Source: Vulcanisaeta distributa JCM 11213 (GTDB taxonomy: Archaea > Thermoproteota > Thermoprotei > Thermoproteales > Thermocladiaceae). Taken from it: DNA of 8,021 nucleotides. The stretch's first letter is position 1. Each line of letters starts with the position of its first letter. The stretch lies in contig BBCS01000024.1 in assembly GCA_001316125.1 (NCBI GenBank), positions 1 to 8,021 on the forward strand, in the 5' to 3' direction. Positions 1 through 6,233 of this stretch are shown piece by piece. The notes below the pieces were generated by a model. It was not told the DNA's origin and searched no databases. It saw only the letters and a list, made by a program, of their open reading frames with translations. The translations under genes and the position numbers were made by a program.

Positions 1-1
1 T

Positions 2-1671
2 GTTGAGGCGCCTAAACTGCGCAAAATCGATAATAATGTAGGCGGGGGCGGCAATGGGCCTGGAGCCCCCCTTGACATTCGTAAATTGAAGAGAAATAGC
101 TTCTGTTTTGGTATTAAACACGGTAGAAAATATATTTGTGGTAATGCAGTTAACGATTCAAATGTAATTAATCAGTATGTTGACTTACTGGCTGAGGCTA
201 TTGATAGAATGTTTAAGTGGCGTATTTGGGAGACGTGGTGGATTGATAAATATAAAATGGAGTGGCAAGCAAAGAAGAGGAATGTTAATGAGAGACTAAG
301 GGGGGGCATATATAGTGATGATGTCGTTAATGGCATTCTTAACGTGTTTAAGGAGTTCATTAGTTATATTGATAGGTTCAAGGAGTACTGGGTTAAGAAT
401 GGTATTGAGATTAAGGAGATTATTGATGATTTAGTAGGTGGTAAGGCAGAGGTTGTTATTTGGGAAAATATATCTGGGCTAAGTATTTATGGTAAGAATA
501 TATTGCTTAATGTAAGTAAGACCGATGAGAGCGGTGTGGTGTCTCATTTGGTGTTGAAGGGTTTTGAAGGCATGACAATAGAAATACCCAATATTTTCAT
601 GGGAGTGATGAGTAAAGATGAGTATGAGAAGTTCATTAGGGAATTACTTATACCGTTGAGGGTGGGCTTTGCGGAGACGGATGAGGGTGTGGATAAGGAT
701 AGGCCTGTTATGAGCACAAGTAAGCCGTGGCAGGCACTGCTTTGGTTGTTGCTCTACCCCCCCGGCAAGATACGCATGCATGTACATTCCATCAACGTGA
801 ATAAACATGGTGTAACAATAACATGGCAGTTAAGGTCGATTGATCACGAATCGCTTAAAGGTTTCTTAAAAGACACTGAAAAGCTTAGTAAGCTCAGTAG
901 GGAGCATTGCTTGCCATTTTGTTTACTGCTGTACTTGGTGATGGAAGTGCCTTTATTACTAATACTGTAGTTAATGGTCGCGTTTATGCTAAGCCCGTGA
1001 TAGAAATAGTTATGTCGTCTGAAAAGTATAAAATGTGGGAGCCATTGCTCGAGAAATTGAAGAGTATCGGATTTCCGTGGAATAAGGCTCCTCGCACTGA
1101 TGGAGATTCAGTTAATGTGGTATTTAATGGTTCTCATGCTGTTGATATTGCTAGAGGGATGATTAGTATTCTGCCATCAATAATAAAGGATGTTATTGAT
1201 GCTTTGGCTGTTAAACCGTGGATAAACATAAAGCAAATAGCAGAGTTAGAGTTTGAAAAGAGGAAAGGTATGCAGACTATCGTTATTGCTGACTATGCAT
1301 TTAGCGTAACTATTCGGGAGGGTACTGTTGAGTTGCGACATCATGCCAAAGATAAGGAAGAGGTTAAGGAAATTCTTGAGAAGTTGAAGGGGGGGATTTA
1401 CGGCGATGAGTTTGTTAGTCAAATAAACGTTTATCCCGAGAATGGTGGTAAGTATTTGACGATTGTAGTACCAATGCGTTTAATTATGAGATATGATGAT
1501 ATTAGGGTGCAGATAATTAGAGTATTATGTCAGAAGCTTGGGATGGTAAAGAATGAAAGGAAGAAACAAATAATTGTTAAGCACCTCAAGAGACTCATGC
1601 AAAAACACGTACCCATAAAGGGGGGGGCGGCCGCGGCGATTAGTCTGTCCCCTCACGTATCCCTGGTGTGA
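2..1671 (+). pseudogene. PaREP2b-like protein, 5'-partial and frameshifted
   Basis: The reading frame is open from the window's left edge (frame of position 2), so the true start lies outside. It runs to 970, and a second frame continues to 1671. The first part holds the segment that resembles the PaREP2b family of Thermoproteales: WQALLWLLLYP at about 729-761, then GK and an INVN...TITWQLR stretch. The second part begins LLAILFTAVLGDGSAF and ends in a Lys-rich tail. Joining SREH (ending 907) to LLAILF restores one protein and needs one extra base near 905-912 (a T missing from a T run), so this break is a -1 event not at a G run. PaREP2b genes are known as a variable repeat family with many frameshifts and stops. 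Their function is unknown; GDG within a hydrophobic helix recalls LAGLIDADG nucleases, which is only my inference. The last 15 or so residues after the G8 run at 1620 may not be native. The family call rests on remembered motifs, not on a search. Confidence 0.72.
1620..1638. other. G8 run plus G/C-only stretch at a gene boundary
   Basis: Nineteen consecutive G/C bases (eight G, then CGGCCGCGGCG) separate the AT-richer PaREP2b-like gene from the membrane operon. The octamer GCGGCCGC lies at 1627-1634. Upstream coding matches the PaREP2b tail; downstream the membrane gene's frame is already open without a start codon. This marks the probable join point of two unrelated sequences, whether by natural rearrangement or assembly. 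Confidence 0.45.
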
Positions 1672-1702
1672 CGTTAGGAGTATACAGACCGAGAACGCCA
1701 CG

Positions 1703-2134
1703 TTGATCCTGGAGTCGACGGAGGACGTGGTCCCCATGATTTACCTCGCCCAGTGGTTGCCGGGTTTAGCACCGCTTTTAATTGCCATTGGCCTTGGTCT
1801 CTCGGTATCTAGGCTGAGGAGTATTGGCTCATTGTTTATTGCGATTGGTCTCGGGCTTTACGTGGTTGTGGTTGGTGGTGCTGCCATCATTGCTTCTCAG
1901 TCGTTTTACACGGCTATGGTCAGTGATGGGGGGGGTATTTCATACATTATTAATCCGCATAATTTTGAGACTATTCCATGCCAGAACATTGGTTTGAGTA
2001 TTAATGGCTTTGGTAATGTGCTCGAGGCATATAATAGGCTCGCCGTTTACGTCGCCCAAGCCGAGACAATAGTCTTGATACTCTATGCCCTCCTCTTCGT
2101 GGTGGTTTATGCCATTAGGTCTGCGTTGTCGTGA
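1703..2134 (+). CDS. Small three-helix membrane protein, N-terminus uncertain
   Basis: I do not recognise this protein. From TTG 1703 it has 143 residues. Hydrophobic helices lie at about 20-35, 42-66 and 113-138, and the loop between helices 2 and 3 carries one Cys. The first two helices form a tandem pattern (LLIAIGLGL, short Arg-containing turn, LFIAIGLGLYVVV) seen in VirB6/TrbL-like and crenarchaeal DNA-transfer membrane proteins; that similarity is weak. The frame stays open upstream to 1619 and reads plausibly there (Cys-containing, with an Asn-Ala-Thr sequon), so the real gene probably began further upstream and lost its 5' end at the G8 junction. An alternative start is ATG 1736, with GGAGG at 1720-1724 eleven bases before it. 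A G8 run at 1928-1935 encodes three Gly in frame. The next gene follows within a few bases, suggesting co-transcription. Confidence 0.6.
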   Translation: MILESTEDVVPMIYLAQWLPGLAPLLIAIGLGLSVSRLRSIGSLFIAIGLGLYVVVVGGAAIIASQSFYTAMVSDGGGISYIINPHNFETIPCQNIGLSINGFGNVLEAYNRLAVYVAQAETIVLILYALLFVVVYAIRSALS

Positions 2135-2168
2135 TTATCATGCTCGGCTTAGTCCTCGTGGTTACAGC

Positions 2169-2954
2169 ATGGTGGGTCTACTGCTTGTTAAGGCGCTCTA
2201 CGCCATGGCTAGGGGGGGTGAGGAGTTTAGGGTCGGGGGGGTTGAGGATATTGCCTGGTTTGTTCTAGCCCTTGCCTTGGTTACGAACTTCTTCGGCGTA
2301 ATACCCAGCAGTCTTTACTCAACCACGGTGGCGTTGAGTACGGTTGATGGGTTGATACGCACTTACAACAACTTAATAAGTGCGTTGGGTTTCGCTGATG
2401 AGGCTATCTCAATAGCGACTAATGTTGGGTTGCCTATCGCCGACGCCATTAATTACGTGGCTACGGATTCAGGGTTTAGCGTGGCGATTGAGGTCATCAT
2501 TGAAGTCATTGAACACCTATTTACCATAACAATTAATTACTTAGTTCACGTGCTCTCCATGGTAGTCGCAGCCCTGTGGTTCATTAGGTACGCGTTAAGC
2601 ATCGGCGAAGCGCTTAGGTCTCTCATACCCTACATAGCCTTCCTCTTGGTGCTGCCTAGGGCTAGGGATGTTGCCGTGATACCAGCCGCGATATACCTAA
2701 TACTAGGCCTTGCGCTACCCGCCGCAATAAATGCATCGCATTTACCGCCGTTAATAAGCATGGCTAATAACCTACCCCCAATACCAAATGGCCTTGGGCT
2801 CATCGAGGTCGAGGTTGCTGATAGGTTAGGTAAACCGGTGCCCGCGGTGCTTTGTATTGAGGGTTATGGGTTCCCGTATAATGAAACTGTGGGCCTACCA
2901 ATGGTGCCGGCATTATTGTTCTCCCAACGCATGTGTTTAGGGGGGGTGGGTTAA
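2169..2954 (+). CDS. Polytopic membrane protein, N-terminal part of a split gene
   Basis: I do not recognise this protein. From ATG 2169 the predicted membrane helices are at about residues 28-50, 118-145, 152-163 and 168-188. They are separated by a long amphipathic stretch (about 55-115) and followed by a segment starting IEVEVADRLGKPVPAVLCIEG, which looks like the first strands of an Ig-like exported domain. The frame stops right after the G7 run at 2940-2946, in mid-domain, and the following frame carries the rest of an exported domain. The two pieces are therefore probably one protein of roughly 530 residues. The start is uncertain: ATG 2140, five bases after the previous stop, opens a good signal-anchor (MLGLVLVVTA). 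It would join this frame at MVGLLL if one base were missing near 2167-2169. G7 runs at 2212 and 2235 are in frame as Gly-Gly. Confidence 0.6.
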   Translation: MVGLLLVKALYAMARGGEEFRVGGVEDIAWFVLALALVTNFFGVIPSSLYSTTVALSTVDGLIRTYNNLISALGFADEAISIATNVGLPIADAINYVATDSGFSVAIEVIIEVIEHLFTITINYLVHVLSMVVAALWFIRYALSIGEALRSLIPYIAFLLVLPRARDVAVIPAAIYLILGLALPAAINASHLPPLISMANNLPPIPNGLGLIEVEVADRLGKPVPAVLCIEGYGFPYNETVGLPMVPALLFSQRMCLGGVG

Positions 2955-2970
2955 TGCGTTATAGTGTTGA

Positions 2971-3753
2971 TTGCCTTGTGGCTTATTCCTTAGGTTTAAT
3001 GCGAATGAGTTGATTATGCCAAATCCATACTTAGGTAGTACCGTGGTTATTAGATTACCCATGATCGCGATATTCAACGGGGACTCATTGGTTGGACTAT
3101 TTAACTACACATGGGTGGGTTATGGAAGTGTTAGTGTTAATGCGGGGGGGCCTGGCTATGCCGTCATAAACGTGACTACTCCATGTAGTGGTAACTTAAC
3201 CGTGATGGCCTATGCAGCGCAGGTTAGGTTAATGCCCCTGGGCCTTATCGAGGGTAACTGCTCAATTAAGTACTCAGTGACGGAGGATAGGCCGCCGAAC
3301 CTCGTACCTAAGTCCTGGATTAGAAGCATCATCATTAATCATGAGTTATTCTGCCTTAACCTTGAGCAGCTCGTTAACCCATCAATTACCTACCAAGGCC
3401 TCGAAGCACCACCGCAGGTCGTTGGTGCCGTGCTCTCTATAATGCGCAGGGCATGCAGTGGCGTGGGTAATTACTCAGAAGTGATTAGTGAACTTAGGAG
3501 CATTAGACTAACCGCATCATTTACGTGCCGTGAACCCTGTAACTACACTAGAATTAGCGTCTTAATCATCGGTGTTGAGCCCTACAACCTTAACTACTAT
3601 GCTCTGTGGGGTGGTACTTACACGACTTGGCTAAATGACTCACTGATGGTTATTAGGAACGCTGAATCAAACCCGCTTAATCCAGGCATGTACATAGCCT
3701 TATTTGTGAATGCCGCGTATTACTCAGCAATATTCCTAGCTTCATTGGCTTAG
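2971..3753 (+). CDS. Exported domain with C-terminal helix, rest of the split gene
   Basis: This 260-codon frame has no plausible own signal peptide and starts only at a TTG inside a frame change. I read it as the C-terminal part of the preceding membrane protein. It is rich in N-glycosylation sequons (NYT, NVT, NLT, NCS, NYS, NYT, NDS) and paired cysteines, as in surface-exposed crenarchaeal proteins, and it ends in one hydrophobic helix (GMYIALFVNAAYYSAIFLASLA) directly before the stop. Between 2945 and about 2995 a third frame (ATG 2954 within TAATG, then RYSVDCLVAYSL) appears to bridge the pieces, so two small indels, one at or near the G7 run, would restore a single gene. A separate gene starting at ATG 2954 with one indel is the alternative. 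The G7 at 3144-3150 is in frame. The function is unknown. Confidence 0.55.
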   Translation: MPCGLFLRFNANELIMPNPYLGSTVVIRLPMIAIFNGDSLVGLFNYTWVGYGSVSVNAGGPGYAVINVTTPCSGNLTVMAYAAQVRLMPLGLIEGNCSIKYSVTEDRPPNLVPKSWIRSIIINHELFCLNLEQLVNPSITYQGLEAPPQVVGAVLSIMRRACSGVGNYSEVISELRSIRLTASFTCREPCNYTRISVLIIGVEPYNLNYYALWGGTYTTWLNDSLMVIRNAESNPLNPGMYIALFVNAAYYSAIFLASLA

Positions 3754-4676
3754 TGGCTATGGCGCCTAGGATTAGGTACTGGCCAAGGTTGATGAGCGCC
3801 ATTAGGGTTAAACCTCACATTACTTATGAGGATGTTGCGTCGATTGCAAGTCCGTTGGTAGCAACCATCGTTAGCAAGTGGGTTAGGCGGGAGGACCTTG
3901 TGAGGAGGTATTACGTGGTTAGGAGGATCTATGAAATTTCGAGGCATAGGTACATTAGGCATGGGCTTAGGACCGCTCATTGGGCTCTAAGGAACCTACC
4001 TCAGGTTGCCGTTGCACCCCACATCACACTACCGGCGCTCTATGGTACGTCCCTGACCAGAGAGTACGTAATGAGGAGAATAATGACCATGGAGAGAGGC
4101 CCGTTAAGGACCGCATTATCGAGTATTGCCAATACCGCGCTCTCGCCGGTCATTGTCTTAAGGCCATACTCGGTGATGAATCCCCCTGCTTCGTCATGGG
4201 GGGGTTAATGCCCTGGTTAGGTACATGGGGGGGATTAAGGTTAATCAAGCATCGAGCGTCTATGCTGCACTTAGGAATTACTTAAGCCCAGGGGTTGCGT
4301 TTTACGTGGCCATTAGGTCCGTGGTTGGGGGGGGTGTTGGTGATTACCTAGTTGATGCTGTGAATGAGGTGTGGAGGTCCTTGGATAGGCCACTGGAGGC
4401 CCTGGCCCTGGTCGGTGCCAGGTTCGGTGTGCTTAGACTTATTGATGCCGAGTCGACGGAATTAATAATTAAGGAGTTGGTTAGGGAGTTAATTAGTAGG
4501 CATGGCTCACTGACTGGTGTTAAGCTCGTGATTAATAACTCCGTGGCTAGGCCCAGTGATGTGTTAGGGTTGATGATTACACCGACGTGGTTGTGAAAAC
4601 GGATAGAGAAAGCGTTGTGGTTAAGGCTTGGGTGATTAAGGAGCTTCTACGCCTAGGTGGCTCATTAAGTGCTTAA
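3753..4676 (+). pseudogene. Basic soluble protein of unknown function, split by two frameshifts
   Basis: The GTG start at 3753 shares its G with the preceding TAG stop, so translation is probably coupled in the same operon; ATG 3759 is an in-frame alternative. Three pieces join. Frame A runs to the stop after the G7 run at 4198-4204. Frame B reads VNALVRYMGGIKVNQASS onward to the stop at 4594-4596. Frame C reads DDYTDVVVKTDRESVVVKAWVIKELLRLGG to TAA 4674-4676. Rejoining needs one G fewer in the G7 run (or a run length divisible by three) and one G more at 4567-4569. The product would be about 308 residues with a strongly Arg-rich N-terminal half, no obvious membrane helix, and a C-terminal half with regular alternating helices. 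I recognise no catalytic motif. It is likely the cytosolic partner of the two membrane proteins; that is inferred from position only. Confidence 0.55.
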
Positions 4677-4788
4677 AAGGGAGGGTCTTCATTAATTTCC
4701 TTAGTGAGGATAGAGGAGGTGGCTGACCCTGCTGATGAGTATGGTCGTGCTGATTAACTCAATCTTAATTCATTTAACTGCGTCGGCT

Positions 4789-4842
4789 GGGTCAGGGCAG
4801 GCCAGTCTCTTCATTGGTCAGTACTGCAATGAGTCATCACCA
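4789..4842 (-). ncRNA. C/D box sRNA (archaeal 2'-O-methylation guide)
   Basis: On the minus strand all four boxes occur in order with ideal archaeal spacing. Box C GTGATGA is at 4840-4834, followed by a 12-nt guide (4833-4822). Box D' CTGA is at 4821-4818, then a 3-nt spacer, then C' ATGAAGA at 4814-4808, a second 12-nt guide (4807-4796), and box D CTGA at 4795-4792. Short GG/CC ends could form the terminal stem. Total length is about 52 nt, typical for crenarchaeal sRNAs bound by L7Ae, Nop5 and fibrillarin. By the D+5 rule the predicted methylated target residues are G in both cases: fifth base of TACTGCAATGAG (D' guide) and of GGCAGGCCAGTC (D guide). I cannot name the rRNA or tRNA sites without a search. 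The C' box differs from consensus at one or two positions, which is common. Confidence 0.82.
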
Positions 4843-4855
4843 AGTTAATAAATTT

Positions 4856-4866
4856 GCGTTAAGCGC
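4856..4866 (-). promoter_or_regulatory. Possible TATA element of the C/D box sRNA
   Basis: Read on the minus strand this stretch is GCGCTTAACGC, with a GCTTAA core like those before the tRNA and the ATPase gene. It is centred about 20 bases upstream of the first sRNA base, slightly close for an archaeal TATA box. An AT-rich patch (AAATTTATTAA) lies even nearer the sRNA. The assignment is tentative. Confidence 0.35.
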
Positions 4867-4957
4867 TCAAAAACACTACTGTTCATTTAAAATAACAAGT
4901 TGAAAGAAAATCTATTTTCAGGAACTGGGTAATTAAGCCTAAAACCCATGGTTAATC

Positions 4958-5260
4958 ATGCTTTCAATTATGAGCCCAGCAAAGGCTATTGATGATGCCC
5001 TAATAATAATTGGCAAGGCGAGGATAGCAAGATACCTTGCAACGAAGCCCTTGATAGACTATGGGAGATACTCGTAAACCTAGACTTTGAGTTGAAGATT
5101 ACAAATACTATCAATGACGAAGTTTTAGAATTAAAATCACAATTAATGAATTAAGTATTTCACGTGAGGATTCATTACGAGAAATTAAGACTACACATAA
5201 TGATTCAAAATGGAATGTCATAAGCTCCATGACTATACCCCATAATGATCCCCGAGACGA
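4958..5260 (+). pseudogene. Degraded small ORF upstream of the tRNA
   Basis: ATG 4958 opens a frame reading MLSIMSPAKAIDDALIIIGKARIARYLATK that stops at 5076-5078. An overlapping frame continues as ALDRLWEILVNLDFELKITN to a stop at 5152-5154, and a third begins INELSISREDSLREIKTTHN and has no stop before the tRNA. The three pieces have similar helix-forming, charged composition and could be one protein of about 100 residues with coiled-coil character, interrupted twice by small indels. The last frame would run through the tRNA promoter into the tRNA, so the 3' end is unclear. I recognise no family. It may be a decayed gene or, as with its neighbours, an artefact of consensus indels. Codon use fits the neighbouring genes only moderately. 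Confidence 0.35.
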
Positions 5261-5263
5261 AAA

Positions 5264-5273
5264 GCTTAAATTT
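5264..5273 (+). promoter_or_regulatory. TATA box of the tRNA gene
   Basis: GCTTAAATTT, preceded by a purine-rich BRE-like GACGAAAA, is centred about 30 bases before the first base of the mature tRNA. That is the usual archaeal TATA spacing, allowing a short 5' leader that includes the extra G residues before the acceptor stem. Confidence 0.6.
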
Positions 5274-5298
5274 GCCATAAACCAGTCTTTCACTGGGG

Positions 5299-5399
5299 GG
5301 GCCCGTAGCTTAGCCAGGTAGAGCGCCCTGGGGGGGCGAAGGCCCCGCGTATGGCTCATAACCGGGAGGTCCCGGGTTCGAATCCCGGCGGGCCCACCA
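5299..5399 (+). tRNA. tRNA with CAU anticodon (elongator Met, or Ile2), intron-containing
   Basis: The acceptor stem GGGCCCG (5299-5305) pairs with CGGGCCC (5389-5395). Discriminator A is at 5396 and an encoded CCA at 5397-5399. The D stem is GCTT/GAGC, and the T arm is CCGGG TTCGAAT CCCGG (5372-5388). The anticodon loop is CTCATAA (5355-5361) with CAT at 5357-5359. A 24-nt insert at about 5329-5352 splits the 5' strand of the anticodon stem. Removing it gives CCCGG pairing perfectly with CCGGG (5362-5366). The insert therefore sits at position 29/30, a known non-canonical site for bulge-helix-bulge introns in Thermoproteales; a shift of one base (28/29) is also possible. The stem lacks the three G-C pairs typical of initiator tRNA, so it is elongator Met or the Ile tRNA read after agmatidine modification. 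The 5' G run (5295-5301) extends four G beyond the acceptor stem. Confidence 0.93.
5329..5352 (+). other. tRNA intron in the anticodon stem
   Basis: This 24-nt insert lies between exons 5299-5328 and 5353-5399. It contains a run of seven G (5330-5336) followed by CGAAG and GCCCC, so GGGGC and GCCCC can form a five-pair hairpin with a GAAG loop using only four of the seven G. The three surplus G suggest run expansion or register slippage. Excision would need the archaeal splicing endonuclease; exact cut sites cannot be fixed from sequence. Confidence 0.75.
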
Positions 5400-5402
5400 A
5401 CC

Positions 5403-5406
5403 TTTT
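5403..5406 (+). terminator. Oligo-T terminator after the tRNA
   Basis: TTTT lies three bases after the encoded CCA, the usual short-T termination signal of archaeal tRNA genes. It is weak by itself. Confidence 0.4.
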
Positions 5407-5438
5407 CATGCTGAAAAATGCGTTATGGGTTGGGTAAT

Positions 5439-5448
5439 GCTTAATTAT
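5439..5448 (+). promoter_or_regulatory. TATA box of the ATPase-peptidase operon
   Basis: GCTTAATTAT is centred about 32 bases before ATG 5476, matching the TATA element of the tRNA and implying a nearly leaderless mRNA. This spacing is the main reason for choosing ATG 5476 over the in-frame ATG at 5437, which would overlap the TATA box. Confidence 0.5.
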
Positions 5449-5475
5449 TTTGTTTCGGCTTATTCCCTGGTTGTT

Positions 5476-6230
5476 ATGGATTTCCTTAGGTGTCAGGTTT
5501 TGGAGGATTTATTGCCCACGGGCTTTCCCTTCGGCTACCTAGTCCTGATCCGCGGGGGATTTGGGCATGGGTAAGACACTCCTCGTTAAGTTACTCGCAA
5601 GGAGCATACTAAGTAATTACCCACTTATTTACGTGTCCTTTGATGATAATCCTGAATCCGTGATTAATGACCTGAAGGAATTCAGTAATAGACTCTTCAT
5701 AATTGATGGCTTCACACTCAGTGACCAGCGTAGGGTTAAGACCCCAAACGTTATCGACGTAATCACTGAGCTTGATCCTGGGCAATTAATTAGCAAGGTT
5801 GGTCAGGCTGTTTACTCTAGGAATGCCCGTGGCCTGATCATTGACTCAATCAATGACTTACTCATTAATATTGATCCGAGGGGGTTTGATCGCCATGCTT
5901 AAGCAGTTTAAGTCTTTATCGAGGCTTTACAACATGATAACGTTCATAGTGGCTCACGTAACCACGGAGGATATGGACAATCTGCTCAATAGTATTGAGT
6001 ACGTGTTTGACGGCGTGATTGAGATGGAGTTTGATGAGAATATGGCGAACTTGGGAATACCGGTCAGGAGGATGAGGGTTAAGAGGATGAAGGGTGTGTC
6101 GCACTCAATGAATTGGTACTACTTTACCACGGCTAAGGGCACGATAGTTCCCGTGGACATTAATGAGATAAAGAACATGCTGAAGAACACCCTGGAGAGC
6201 CTAGGGATTCAGGTGCAGGGTGGTCAGTGA
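5476..6230 (+). pseudogene. KaiC/Rad55-like RecA-fold ATPase, two +1 frameshifts
   Basis: Three frames join into a single 250-residue protein. MDFLRCQVLEDLLPTGFPFG leads to Walker A, which is GDLGMGKT (residues 27-34) only if the G5 run at 5554-5558 is read as four G. A DD pair in SFDDNPE (56-57) stands where KaiC proteins carry the catalytic acidic pair. Walker B is LIID (120-123). The break at 5880-5884 is again a G5 run that must be four G, giving DPRGLIAMLKQF. The C-terminal part has FIVAHVTTE and RRMRVKRMKG, typical of the single-domain KaiC family of archaea. Length fits a single-domain member. Such proteins are ATP-dependent regulators or recombination accessory factors; the specific role is unknown. 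As written in this sequence the first frame ends inside Walker A, so no active ATPase would be made without frame restoration. It is co-transcribed with the peptidase, whose ATG is four bases after this stop. Confidence 0.8.
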
Positions 6231-6233
6231 TCC

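Noticed and set aside
3980..4285. + strand ORF of 101 codons overlapping the basic protein gene
   Set aside because: Its frame is Cys/His/Met-rich with no coherent composition; the joined frames of the overlapping gene fit better.
4733..4753. TGATGA followed 11 nt later by CTGA on the + strand, resembling box C and D'
   Set aside because: No C' or D box follows at the right spacing.
4704..4757. Possible leaderless mini-gene from GTG 4704 (VRIEEVADPADEYGRAD) with GCTTAAAA at 4671-4678
   Set aside because: Only 17 codons; the TATA-like sequence overlaps the preceding stop. It could be the start of a broken gene but there is nothing further to support it.
4723..4795. Seven-base inverted repeat CTGACCC / GGGTCAG as a hairpin or terminator
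   Set aside because: The arms are about 60 bases apart with poor extension; the right arm is box D of the sRNA.
4735..4848. Short + strand ORF of 37 codons with a hydrophobic start (MSMVVLINSILIHL)
   Set aside because: It lies antisense across the C/D box sRNA, has no ribosome-binding site and no recognisable product; the sRNA explains the sequence better.
5111..5359. Minus-strand ORF of 82 codons
   Set aside because: It runs antisense through the tRNA and its promoter, so it is a chance frame.
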